Shown piece after piece: positions 1-6,867 of a stretch of 64,000 nt of DNA; position 1 is the stretch's first letter, and every line of letters begins with the position of its first letter. Both the position numbers and the translations under genes were made by a program. The notes under the pieces were generated by a model. It was not told the origin of the DNA and ran no database searches. It saw nothing but the letters and a program-made list of their open reading frames with translations. Origin of the DNA: Paenibacillus luteus (GTDB lineage Bacteria; Bacillota; Bacilli; Paenibacillales; Paenibacillaceae). Location of the stretch: the NCBI RefSeq assembly GCF_006542765.1, contig NZ_SKCD01000021.1:1-64000 (forward strand), read 5' to 3'.

Positions 1-104
1 ATAAAATCAAACACTTCCGACGTGTGGCTACTCGTTACGACAAGTTAGCCAAGTCATTTTTGTCGTTTGTATATGTAGCTGCCATCTTCAAATTGTCTCA
101 GTAA
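1..104 (+). CDS. IS5-family transposase, C-terminal end only (partial)
   Basis: Frame 3 is open from the window edge to the TAA at 102-104 and reads KIKHF, then RRVATRYDKLAKSFLSF, then a hydrophobic tail ending KLSQ. The R-R-x-A-T-R-Y-D-K-L-A motif close to the C-terminus is typical of DDE transposases of the IS5 family (IS427-like group), which cut and paste the element. Only about 33 residues are inside the window, so the catalytic residues cannot be judged. The stop lies about 20 bp from the presumed element end, as in compact IS elements. The family call is from recognition of the motif. Confidence 0.75.
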   Translation, partial: KIKHFRRVATRYDKLAKSFLSFVYVAAIFKLSQ

Positions 105-126
105 TGAGTTTTCAGACACGTCCTAG
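1..126 (+). mobile_element. right end of an IS5-like insertion sequence
   Basis: The element end is placed at about 123, where the transposase tail is followed by AGACACGTCC and then CTAG or TA, which fits the target preference of IS5-type elements. Immediately to the right the minus-strand reading frame is recognisably ketopantoate reductase, so the boundary is sharp. The same 13 bases, AGACACGTCCTAG, recur at 1525-1537. The left end of the element is outside the window, so length and terminal inverted repeats cannot be confirmed. Confidence 0.65.
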
Positions 127-436
127 TCATCGTAACTATATTTTTGCTTTGATTATCTTTTAGCGCTAACAACGCTGATTCGGACCGATCATAACGAACG
201 GTAACGAATATGAAATCGTATATATCGTCATTTTCGAGCGTATCAATGACATTCACTTGTATCGATCTAACCGTACCTTTTTCTTTATATTGCAAGCCAT
301 TTTCTCTTAATGATTTAAATCTATTAGAATGTGCAAACAGGCTAACATCAAACCCTGCTTCAATAAGCTTAATTGCGTACATGCTCCCGATGACTCCTGC
401 GCCAAAAATTAAAATTCTAGCTTGTTTTGCTAACAT
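124..436 (-). pseudogene. ketopantoate reductase-like (ApbA/PanE) gene, truncated by IS
   Basis: The N-terminal ~100 residues read as a Rossmann NADP-binding domain with G-A-G-V-I-G-S at residues 12-18, followed by a typical PanE/ApbA pattern (A-H-S-N-R, then F-I-F-V-T-V-R). A complete family member has about 300 residues. Here the frame runs into the IS end near 124 and stops within the element at 98. The remaining fragment lacks the C-terminal catalytic and dimerisation domain, so it is very probably non-functional. It is divergent from the TetR gene at 586, a pairing in which the regulator often controls its neighbour. Confidence 0.75.
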
Positions 437-479
437 GAATACCCCCCCCTACTTATTAACAATCCCTTTTGATTATCAG

Positions 480-491
480 ACAACATGTTGT
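480..491. promoter_or_regulatory. palindromic operator candidate ACAACATGTTGT
   Basis: A perfect 12-bp palindrome lies in the 149-bp divergent gap between the truncated reductase and the TetR regulator. TetR-family proteins bind such palindromes next to their own genes. Its place here suggests autoregulation, but binding is inferred from position only. Confidence 0.4.
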
Positions 492-585
492 ATGATGTGA
501 TTATAAATCTTCAATATTCCTTGATCAACCATCAGTTTTTTATGATTTGTCGGATGATATTCTTATTCGCTAGTAGGAGGTAAAT

Positions 586-1137
586 ATGAAAAAGCAACCC
601 CAAATAACGGAGAAAACAAGACAAACGTTTGTAGATGTTTTTTGTGAGTTATATAGCCAGAAGCCGATTGAGAAAATTTCGATTCAGGAGATTGCGAATA
701 AGTCAGGATATAACCGCAGCACCTTTTATCAATACTTTACTGACATTTACGAATTGTTAGACTCTGTTGAAAACGATTTATTGAATGAAATGAAAAAAGA
801 ATTGGCGAATAAAGAGCTATCGATACATACGGTTCAAGATACGCTCTATTGTCTGGACAAAAGAGAACATCTCCTCGTTCTTAACGCTCTTTTGGGTGAT
901 TATGGAAGTGTCCGTTTTTTAAAACGCTTAAAAAAAGAAATCACTTTGGATCAATTAGAATTAAACGTTCCGCAAAACCATTCCTTAACGCCTTATTTAA
1001 TTGAGTTTTACCTGACAACTTCCCTTTCTTTATTTCGTCTTTGGCTCCAGCGTCAAAAGGATTTATCGTCGGAACAATTTTCCAAGTTAGTGGAGAACCT
1101 ATATTCAAGAGGGATTACGCCCTATTTTAAAGAATGA
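586..1137 (+). CDS. TetR/AcrR-family transcriptional regulator
   Basis: A 183-residue protein of usual TetR length. The N-terminal helix-turn-helix spans about residues 10-55 (T-R-Q-T-F-V-D-V-F, then S-I-Q-E-I-A-N-K-S-G-Y-N-R-S-T-F-Y-Q-Y-F). The C-terminal part is helical and resembles the TetR_C ligand domain of DhaS-like regulators. The ATG at 586 follows a good Shine-Dalgarno (AGGAGG at 575-580). It probably repressed itself and the divergent reductase gene, whose remnant is now IS-truncated. The ligand is unknown. Codon use is AT-rich, like the genes to the right but unlike the GC-rich DNA just downstream. Confidence 0.85.
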   Translation: MKKQPQITEKTRQTFVDVFCELYSQKPIEKISIQEIANKSGYNRSTFYQYFTDIYELLDSVENDLLNEMKKELANKELSIHTVQDTLYCLDKREHLLVLNALLGDYGSVRFLKRLKKEITLDQLELNVPQNHSLTPYLIEFYLTTSLSLFRLWLQRQKDLSSEQFSKLVENLYSRGITPYFKE

Positions 1138-1138
1138 G

Positions 1139-1330
1139 TCTGTTATTCAAACCAAATCCATTGCCCCTATTTGTGATACGGTTCAGCTTATCATCGCTAA
1201 GGCGAAATCATTTGTTGTTTTTTCTATGGGCAAATCAATACGTGAAAGCATTCTCGAGGATTTTGTCGAACGTCCTGCCGGTCAGCAGCTCCTCAAGGGT
1301 CCCAACTTGGACGATCGGCTGATCGGCTGA
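1139..1330 (+). pseudogene. residual open reading frame, possible gene remnant
   Basis: Directly after the TetR stop, frame 2 stays open for about 60 codons to the TGA at 1328-1330. It gives a protein-like sequence ending M-G-K-S-I-R-E-S-I-L-E-D-F-V-E-R-P-A-G-Q-Q-L-L-K-G-P. That pattern faintly recalls the short C-terminal tail of some Firmicute glycoside hydrolases. No convincing start or ribosome site is visible upstream. It may be the 3' end of a gene whose front was lost in rearrangements around the IS elements, or chance. Confidence 0.25.
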
Positions 1331-1640
1331 TCGGCTTAATCCCGCCGCCGTGCACCGCGTGCGGCGGGATCGAGTCCACATCTAACAAAGCGGGGGCGTC
1401 CGTCAAAGCGACGAAGTACTCGGAGATCAGCCCATGAGCCTGATCATGCCCCCTTACCCTTCCTCAACACGCTGACCACGCCCGCCCGCCGCCCGCATGG
1501 CTCACGACCGCCACACCTTTATAAAGACACGTCCTAGCCCAACCGGGGTAGCGGTGCCCAATCAGTCACCTCAAAGACGGTGACCGCGTCTCATTCCACC
1601 CTCCCGGTCAAGCGTAGGGCAGGCTCAACCTTGAAACGCT
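1330..1640. other. GC-rich, foreign-looking non-coding stretch with a second IS-end sequence
   Basis: Base composition changes abruptly from the AT-rich DNA on its left. No plausible full gene is present. The thirteen bases AGACACGTCCTAG at 1525-1537 are identical to the IS end at 114-126 and in the same orientation, so this may be the decayed end of another element with the same terminal repeat. Read on the minus strand from 1534 leftwards it resembles the start of a GC-rich IS. A frame around 1330-1450 (minus) is open for about 45 codons without a recognisable product. Confidence 0.4.
1339..1370. repeat. 10-bp perfect inverted repeat in GC-rich scar
   Basis: ATCCCGCCGC at 1339-1348 pairs perfectly with GCGGCGGGAT at 1361-1370 around a 12-nt loop. 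There is no T-run, so it is not a typical intrinsic terminator. Just upstream, CGGCTGAT is repeated in tandem (1316-1336). It belongs to the GC-rich scar and may be part of the foreign element. Confidence 0.5.
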
Positions 1641-1647
1641 CTTGAAA

Positions 1648-2592
1648 CTAAATGGCATTCTGCTGTTCCAGCCATCTCAAAATCGCTTGGTTTGTTTCTT
1701 CCGGCTTTTCTTGCTGGATCCAATGGCCGCAATCCAGATTGACTACTTCCACATTGGGAACGAACATTGACAGATTTTCAGACTTCGGAACCACATCCCG
1801 GTCACCATAGATCATGAGAGTCGGCTGTTGGATGATTGGGTTTACCTCCGCCAATAAGCGCCAGTTGCGGTCAAGGTTCCTGTACCAATTTATGCTGCTC
1901 GTAAACCCTGATCTTTCAAAGGCTGATACGAAAACGGCCAGTTCATCGTCATTCATCAAGGGCTCGCCGCTCGGTGTTTCCGCGTTGGCAAGATTGATCA
2001 TCGCCATGCCGAGCTCAGGTCCTCTGAGAGGCTCGTTCTTGCGGTACAGGTTGCGAAGAAAGCGAAACGTATTCTTATCCAATACGGCGTCCGCGACACC
2101 TGGCTGTCGATTGAAGTGGACAAAATAGTAGTCGATGCCAAGTATTTCCTCCAAGAACTCGATCCAAGGTTTTTCTCCGCGCTCTTGGTAAGGCAAGCTC
2201 AGATTTATCACTTTGTTTACACGTTTTGGATGCAGTAAGGTCAGTCCCCAAACGACCATTGCCCCCCAATCATGACCGACAAAGGTGGCATGTTCGTATC
2301 CGTAATGATCGAGAAGTGCCACAAGATCACCCGACAAGTGTTCAATGTCATAGTCTTTTACTTCGGTCGGTCGGGATGAGTTGCCGTAACCCCGCTGGTT
2401 TGGGACGATGACATGGTAGCCCGCTGCGGCAAGGGCGGCCATCTGATGGCGCCAAGAAAAGGCATGCTCTGGCCAGCCATGACAGAGGACAATGGGTTTT
2501 CGGGCATTTTGTCGGCCTGCTTCAAAGATTTCGAGTTCCACACCGTTGACTGTAATAAGGGTGGGCTTGGGAAAATCGGTTGGATTAAACAT
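1648..2592 (-). CDS. alpha/beta hydrolase, epoxide hydrolase-like
   Basis: A 314-residue alpha/beta-hydrolase-fold protein, the usual length of microbial soluble epoxide hydrolases. HGWPEH (residues 38-43) is the oxyanion-hole motif. GHDWGA around residue 108 carries an aspartate nucleophile, as in epoxide hydrolases and haloalkane dehalogenases, rather than serine. The late G-D-R-D segment and D-C-G-H-W near residue 290 supply the acid and histidine. Ring-opening of an epoxide is therefore the likely reaction; dehalogenase activity is the main alternative. The ATG follows AAGGAGG. The gene is divergent from a WYL regulator and shares a 97-bp control region with it. Confidence 0.85.
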   Translation of the reverse strand: MFNPTDFPKPTLITVNGVELEIFEAGRQNARKPIVLCHGWPEHAFSWRHQMAALAAAGYHVIVPNQRGYGNSSRPTEVKDYDIEHLSGDLVALLDHYGYEHATFVGHDWGAMVVWGLTLLHPKRVNKVINLSLPYQERGEKPWIEFLEEILGIDYYFVHFNRQPGVADAVLDKNTFRFLRNLYRKNEPLRGPELGMAMINLANAETPSGEPLMNDDELAVFVSAFERSGFTSSINWYRNLDRNWRLLAEVNPIIQQPTLMIYGDRDVVPKSENLSMFVPNVEVVNLDCGHWIQQEKPEETNQAILRWLEQQNAI

Positions 2593-2638
2593 TAATCAAA
2601 ACCTCCTTCTTGTGATACATTTAGTATAATGAACAAAA

Positions 2639-2658
2639 GGTGACATCTTATTGTCACC
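2639..2658. promoter_or_regulatory. inverted-repeat operator candidate GGTGACA-N6-TGTCACC
   Basis: Perfect 7-bp arms with a 6-nt spacer lie between the divergent hydrolase and WYL-regulator genes. The position suggests an operator, most simply for the adjacent regulator. Binding is inferred only. Confidence 0.45.
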
Positions 2659-2692
2659 ATTCTGAAATCGTGTAGAAAAAAAGAGGGCAATG

Positions 2693-3604
2693 ATGGACAA
2701 AGTGGAGAGACTCATTTCAATTATCATGATATTGCTAAAAAAAGAGGTTGTTTCTGCAAAGGAATTCTCACAACTATTCGATGTTTCCAAAAGAACGATC
2801 CTTCGCGATATGGAAACATTGAGCTTAGCGAGCATCCCGATCTACTCTGTCAATGGGGTCAAAGGCGGCTACGGCATAATGGATGAATACAAGGTTGATA
2901 AACGCCTTTTAAGCAGCTCCGATTTACAGAATATATTAACCGCGCTCGGCGGATTGGAACAAATCCTCCTTACTGAAGACGTTGAAAGAACGATAAAAAA
3001 AATAGAGGCAATGGTTAGTCCATTGTCTCTGAATCGTTCCATTCATCTGTCATTTTATGATTGGGAAGGTCGGTCCGAGATTCTTGAAACCTTAAGGACA
3101 TGTCAGGAATCCATTTTAAAGAAAAGGCTGGTTTCGTTTGATTATACAGATAAAGACGGGGCTGTAACGAATAGAATGGTCGAACCCTATGAGCTGCATT
3201 TTAGCGAATCGAGTTGGTACTTAAAAGGATTCTGTTTACATCGACAGGGGTATCGAACATTCAAGCTATCTCGGAGCGATCATATTACTATGGATGAACG
3301 CGCGTTTCATCCTAGAGCCGATTGGTTAGAGCAAGGATATGAAGCAAGTTATCTACCGCAATTCGTCACGATTAAGGCATGGATAACACCTAGCATAATA
3401 GATCAAATCGTCGAAAGGTATGGTCGGAGAAGTATTGAGGACCATAGCTCTGGACTTTTATTAGCAACCATTTATGTCCCTCAAAATCAGAGGGGATTTC
3501 AATTTTTAGCAAGCTTGGGCACTCATCTAACAGTTATAGAGCCCAAAACCTATGTTGAAGACTTTCGGAATTATTTATATCATATGGTGGAGAACTATTC
3601 CTGA
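2693..3604 (+). CDS. YafY-like transcriptional regulator (DeoR-type HTH plus WYL domain)
   Basis: A regulator of about 303 residues. The N-terminal winged helix contains the recognition segment D-V-S-K-R-T-I-L-R-D-M-E-T-L near residues 25-40. The middle and C-terminal parts form a WYL domain (F-D-Y-T-D-K-D-G, then V-E-P-Y-E-L-H-F, W-Y-L-K-G-F-C and the T-F-K-L-S-R block) and a short WCX-type extension. Such proteins sense small ligands or nucleic acid and usually control a neighbour. Here the divergent epoxide-hydrolase-like gene is the obvious target. Two ATGs are adjacent (2690, 2693); the second is better spaced from GAGGG. Confidence 0.85.
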   Translation: MDKVERLISIIMILLKKEVVSAKEFSQLFDVSKRTILRDMETLSLASIPIYSVNGVKGGYGIMDEYKVDKRLLSSSDLQNILTALGGLEQILLTEDVERTIKKIEAMVSPLSLNRSIHLSFYDWEGRSEILETLRTCQESILKKRLVSFDYTDKDGAVTNRMVEPYELHFSESSWYLKGFCLHRQGYRTFKLSRSDHITMDERAFHPRADWLEQGYEASYLPQFVTIKAWITPSIIDQIVERYGRRSIEDHSSGLLLATIYVPQNQRGFQFLASLGTHLTVIEPKTYVEDFRNYLYHMVENYS

Positions 3605-3638
3605 TAAAGGTCTCGTCTCGATATGTGACCGATGCCAC

Positions 3639-3824
3639 ATGAGTTGGGCCTTTACGCGCTTCTTCATAGATTTAGCATTGAAGCTTCAACCCTCAACTCG
3701 ATACCCATTGGATGAGCTATATGCATATGCTGAGGTAAACCGTATAAAGCAGGAGCATTTTTCGAACCTGTGGATTGCAGTAGGAAAAGATTCCCTAGAT
3801 TTATTAAAAAGGAAAATTCGTTGA
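3639..3824 (+). CDS. small hypothetical protein, possibly a gene fragment
   Basis: A 61-codon frame from ATG 3639, starting 35 bp after the WYL regulator. The product has an N-terminal hydrophobic stretch and a charged C-terminus (D-L-L-K-R-K-I-R). The ribosome site is poor. The frame is also open upstream into the regulator, so it could be the tail of a decayed gene. No family is recognised. Confidence 0.3.
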   Translation: MSWAFTRFFIDLALKLQPSTRYPLDELYAYAEVNRIKQEHFSNLWIAVGKDSLDLLKRKIR

Positions 3825-3859
3825 ACGAGAGTACCCCGTAAATTAGGCTTGATATATTT

Positions 3860-3887
3860 TTGTGAAGAAATACGGTATTCTTATAAT
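3860..3887 (+). promoter_or_regulatory. sigma-A-type promoter for the methionine aminopeptidase gene
   Basis: TTGTGA at 3860-3865 and TATAAT at 3882-3887 are separated by 16 bp, about 60 bp before the start codon. A perfect -10 box and reasonable spacing support a promoter. The transcription start is not determined. Confidence 0.5.
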
Positions 3888-3944
3888 CACAATATGGAAT
3901 AGAAAAAAACTTCAGAATGATCCATTCATGAAGTAAAGGATTGG

Positions 3945-4700
3945 GTGATTGAAATGATTATCATAAAAACGGCAGAAGAAATTGCGAAAATGAAAAAAGC
4001 GGGCGAAATATTAGCAGCGTGCCACCGTGAGCTGCGAACCTTTATTCGGCCTGGATTAACAACGATGGAAATCGACCAATTTGCTGAAGCATTTTTGCAA
4101 AAAAATGACGCGATTCCTGAGCAAAAAGGGTATCATGGCTATCCATATGCGACATGCACATCTGTAAATGATGTCATCTGCCACGGATTTCCAGGTCAGA
4201 CCGTACTCGTAGAGGGCGATATCGTTACCGTTGATATGGTTGTGAATTTGGATGGGTGGCTTGCAGATTCGGCCTGGTCCTACAAGATCGGCAATGTGTC
4301 AGAAACTTCCCAAAAACTGCTCGACGTCACGAAGGAATCATTATATAAAGGCATTGAACAGGCAGTTGTGGGCAATCGGATCGGAGATATTTCAAATGCA
4401 ATTCAAGTGTTTGCTGAAGCACAGGGCTTCTCGGTCGTACGTGATTTCATCGGGCACGGCATCGGCCAGAAGATGCACGAGGAGCCGCAGGTTCCGCATT
4501 ACGGACCACCGAATCGTGGAACACGTCTAAAAGCAGGAATGGTATTGACGATAGAGCCAATGCTGAATACGGGAAAATACCATAGCAAAATTGATTCTGA
4601 TGGCTGGACGGCGCGAACCGTTGATGGCGGCTTATCGGCTCAATATGAGCACACGATTGCGATTACCGACGAGGGTCCCGTTATTTTGACGGAACAATAA
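3945..4700 (+). CDS. map: type I methionine aminopeptidase
   Basis: A 251-residue cytosolic metalloprotease that removes the initiator methionine from nascent proteins. The pita-bread fold signature is present: C-T-S-V-N-D-V-I-C-H-G, the metal-binding D-M-V then D-S-A (where family members have D-x-x-x-T), G-H-G-I-G near residue 170, and I-E-P-M-L with a final E. The length matches stand-alone type Ia enzymes. The start may be GTG at 3945, four bases after AAAGGA, or ATG at 3954, 13 bases after it. It stands alone rather than in the ribosomal operon where the housekeeping map usually sits, so this could be a second copy. It ends at its own terminator. Confidence 0.92.
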   Translation: MIEMIIIKTAEEIAKMKKAGEILAACHRELRTFIRPGLTTMEIDQFAEAFLQKNDAIPEQKGYHGYPYATCTSVNDVICHGFPGQTVLVEGDIVTVDMVVNLDGWLADSAWSYKIGNVSETSQKLLDVTKESLYKGIEQAVVGNRIGDISNAIQVFAEAQGFSVVRDFIGHGIGQKMHEEPQVPHYGPPNRGTRLKAGMVLTIEPMLNTGKYHSKIDSDGWTARTVDGGLSAQYEHTIAITDEGPVILTEQ

Positions 4701-4716
4701 GGTTTCGAATGGATGG

Positions 4717-4747
4717 AGCGGCCTCGCTTGCGGGAGGCTGCTTTTTG
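4717..4747 (+). terminator. intrinsic terminator after map
   Basis: AGCGGCCTC (4717-4725) pairs with GAGGCTGCT (4734-4742), with one G-T pair, over an 8-nt loop. It is followed by TTTTT. It lies 17 bp after the map stop codon. Confidence 0.8.
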
Positions 4748-4806
4748 CTGTATTGGGCATTTCAAACGTGTCGTGATTGTTTAGGGGCATACGTGAAAAA
4801 ATGGTA

Positions 4807-5250
4807 TTAGAGCCTAATCCGATTCTCTAATATGTTTTTCATACTGATATGTGATTTTGAAGGCCCGAGCTTTACAAGCTCATCCTGAAAATCTGCAAGC
4901 GCAGAGATCGAAGCGGTCTGCACCTGAATCAGGTAATTATATTCACCGCTAATGCGAAACAAACCGGTCACTTCGAATGATCCCTCGCAAAAATCAACTA
5001 ACTGCTGGCAATGCTCCGTCTTGATGAGGATGAATGCGGTGGTGCCGCGGCCAAGCTTCTCCAAGTCCAACGCTGTCGTATAACCGGAAATAATTTGTTT
5101 CTCTTCCAGCTTGACGATTCTTTCTTTAACAGAAGGCTGCGACATAGCGATTTCTTTGCTCAATTGGGCAATGGTCATTCGCGCATGATTTTGAAGTAAT
5201 TGGATAATTTTTTTGTCGGTTTCATCTATATTATGTTCCAGATCGAACAA
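4807..5250 (-). CDS. Lrp/AsnC-family transcriptional regulator
   Basis: A 147-residue protein with an N-terminal helix-turn-helix (I-I-Q-L-L-Q-N-H-A-R-M-T-I-A-Q-L-S, then S-Q-P-S-V-K-E-R-I) and a C-terminal RAM/ligand domain (G-L-F-R-I-S-G-E-Y-N-Y-L-I-Q-V). Feast/famine regulators bind amino acids and usually control an adjacent gene. The start is unclear: the frame begins with TTG at 5250, abutting AAGGAG, whereas CTG three codons later is 9 nt from it. Divergent from a VOC-fold enzyme gene, with two palindromes between them. Confidence 0.85.
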   Translation of the reverse strand: MFDLEHNIDETDKKIIQLLQNHARMTIAQLSKEIAMSQPSVKERIVKLEEKQIISGYTTALDLEKLGRGTTAFILIKTEHCQQLVDFCEGSFEVTGLFRISGEYNYLIQVQTASISALADFQDELVKLGPSKSHISMKNILENRIRL

Positions 5251-5294
5251 CTCCTTGTCTTCTTAAAAAGTTAGGTAACACCAATAAAATAACT

Positions 5295-5375
5295 ATGATT
5301 AAGTAATCATTTTACTACAAATGCCTTATTTTTTCTATTTGAAAACCTCCTTGTTATTTCTATAATTATTGTAGA
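5295..5375. promoter_or_regulatory. two palindromic sites in the Lrp/VOC divergent region
   Basis: ATGATTA-AG-TAATCAT at 5295-5310 is a perfect interrupted palindrome. A second, near-perfect 17-bp palindrome (TCTATAAT...TTGTAGA) sits at 5359-5375, just ahead of the VOC gene ribosome site. Lrp-family proteins bind AT-rich palindromes of this length, often several in a row, so these are candidate operators for the adjacent regulator. Confidence 0.4.
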
Positions 5376-5398
5376 TAATTAAAGAGGAGTGAGAATCG

Positions 5399-5860
5399 AT
5401 GAGTATAAAAGGTCTGGCTCATGTAGCTATTCAAGCGAATAATTATGAGCAAACCATTGCATTTTATACGGAAGTTTTAGGATTTAAGGCGGGTCATCAT
5501 TGGAGCTTGCCGTCGTTTAAGATTAAAGATGCCACCATGCTCATTTCTCCGGATCAAAAAACATGCATTGAAGTTTTTGACAACGAAGCAGAAATTGCTG
5601 CCCAGGGCAAAAAGGCGGCATCTGCGAGTGAAATCGCTTATGGGGCGATTTTGCATTTTGCGTTTTACGTTAGCGATGTGGACGAAATCTATCATCGAGC
5701 GCTTGCTCATGGCGCCAAGGCTTATGTTGCTCCTGGCTCAATTACGCTTGGTGAGCCGCCCCTTGTGTTAAGAAACGCGGTGATACACAGCCCGAACGGT
5801 GAAGTGATCGAGTTTTTGGAAGAGGTTGATTTTAATGTCGAGGGCAGAACGGAGCATTAA
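5399..5860 (+). CDS. VOC (glyoxalase/bleomycin-resistance) family protein
   Basis: A 153-residue single-chain protein with two beta-alpha-beta-beta-beta modules of the vicinal oxygen chelate fold. The first has G-L-A-H-V-A-I-Q-A and F-Y-T-E-V-L-G-F. The second has L-H-F-A-F-Y-V-S-D-V-D and ends N-G-E-V-I-E-F-L-E. The H near residue 8, E near 60, H in LHF and the terminal E in VIEFLE are candidate metal ligands. Substrate is not predictable; glyoxalase, dioxygenase or thiol transferase are possible. Good AGAGGAG ribosome site. Probably controlled by the divergent Lrp-type regulator. Confidence 0.8.
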   Translation: MSIKGLAHVAIQANNYEQTIAFYTEVLGFKAGHHWSLPSFKIKDATMLISPDQKTCIEVFDNEAEIAAQGKKAASASEIAYGAILHFAFYVSDVDEIYHRALAHGAKAYVAPGSITLGEPPLVLRNAVIHSPNGEVIEFLEEVDFNVEGRTEH

Positions 5861-5909
5861 TCGAAATCTATGCCAGGCATCAAGATACTTTAGTTAAACT
5901 TAGATAATT

Positions 5910-6160
5910 CACAAAAGTCGGTCTTTTGCTGCCCATGTGGAGACACACTACTGGATTAGATCTATGATTTAGATCTATTTCTGTCCATTGGCCGATTATT
6001 GAACAAATAGATCTATATTTTAGATCTATCTCACAAAAATTGGTCAATTACCGCCTATATGGAGCTACACAGCTGATTTAGATCTATTTAATAGATCTAT
6101 TTCTGTCCATTTGGCGACTTTTGATCAAATAGATCTAAATGTTAGATCTATTTCACAAAA
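5910..6160. repeat. 122-bp imperfect tandem repeat with paired TAGATCTA palindromes
   Basis: Two units of exactly 122 bp (5910-6031 and 6032-6153) are followed by the start of a third (CACAAAA). Each unit holds four copies of the palindrome TAGATCTA in two pairs: 5957/5970, 6008/6021, 6079/6092 and 6130/6143. Every pair is separated by exactly five bases, and the two pairs of a unit are 51 bp apart. The last pair has 11-bp complementary arms (6127-6137 and 6143-6153). No gene is seen in this 460-bp gap. Confidence 0.85.
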
Positions 6161-6280
6161 TCTAAGTCAAATCAAGAATCTGGCTGCAACTGCGCCCCTG
6201 AAGAATGATCTATTTGCGCACCGACCAAAAAGAGAAATTTTAGATTAATTTATCTATTTCATCCTTTTATGTGTGTAACA

Positions 6281-6307
6281 AAAAAAGACCGATTTTGGAA
6301 TCGGTCT
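6281..6307 (-). terminator. intrinsic terminator for the 69-residue protein gene
   Basis: AGACCGATT and AATCGGTCT form a perfect 9-bp stem (6286-6294 with 6299-6307) and a TTGG loop. Read on the minus strand it is followed by a run of seven T, 14 bp after the stop of the minus-strand gene. Confidence 0.85.
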
Positions 6308-6320
6308 AATTTAACGCTTA

Positions 6321-6530
6321 TTATACAAAAAATGAATTTGCAGCTCGGTGGATGATGCTTCCATCAGACATGCGGATGGAATCATCGTTATATCCTGTAA
6401 CGGTAGACGCGGGTCTAATTTGCATCCCATTTTGCATTGCTTTAACACTTACTTTTTCCGCAATTGCAATTTCAAAGTCTTTATTTGTGATTAGTTTTTG
6501 ACCAGCTTTTAGTTTGATTTTTTCTTGCAT
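6321..6530 (-). CDS. small hypothetical protein (69 residues)
   Basis: A short soluble protein starting M-Q-E-K-I-K-L-K-A-G-Q-K-L-I-T and ending H-R-A-A-N-S-F-F-V. It has a clear GGAGG ribosome site nine bases before the ATG and its own terminator, so it is very likely a real, separately transcribed gene. The alternating charged and hydrophobic pattern suggests a small beta-rich fold. No family is recognised and no function is proposed. Confidence 0.7.
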   Translation of the reverse strand: MQEKIKLKAGQKLITNKDFEIAIAEKVSVKAMQNGMQIRPASTVTGYNDDSIRMSDGSIIHRAANSFFV

Positions 6531-6867
6531 GTTAGATTGCCTCCATTATTGCGTTATTTGTTGTGTCGAGGTCATATGATACACTATCTATCTACGTATA
6601 GTAAACATATATTCTTCATTATGGACTTATTTTCTTAAATCCAATCGTTAAATCCAATCGTTTAAGAACAGGAAACTGTTGCTAGAAGTTATAAGGTCGA
6701 GAAAAAAAGTTTGTAAAGCGATTACATTTCGAAAAAATAGGTTTCGATTTATCGCCTTTAAACAGGGCGGTATTTTTGTGAAAATCAAAAGTGTTACTAT
6801 TTCGTCAATAGGAGCGTCTTTCTTATGTCAGAAATTCCAACCACTATTGTCGAAAGTAGGAAAAAAC
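6531..6867. other. intergenic region with a 13-bp tandem duplication
   Basis: This 337-bp gap holds TTAAATCCAATCG twice in direct tandem (6635-6647 and 6648-6660), followed by TTTAAG. It presumably contains the promoters of the divergent small genes. An open frame runs through 6679-6867 into the next gene, but it lacks a ribosome site and reads like non-coding DNA. Nothing else is seen. Confidence 0.5.

Noticed and set aside
1134-1322. Open frame overlapping the TetR stop on the plus strand
   Set aside because: Composition is not protein-like and the frame has no ribosome site apart from sequence inside the TetR gene.
5910-6160. CRISPR array
   Set aside because: The repeats are 122 bp in direct tandem without unique spacers, and no cas genes are nearby.
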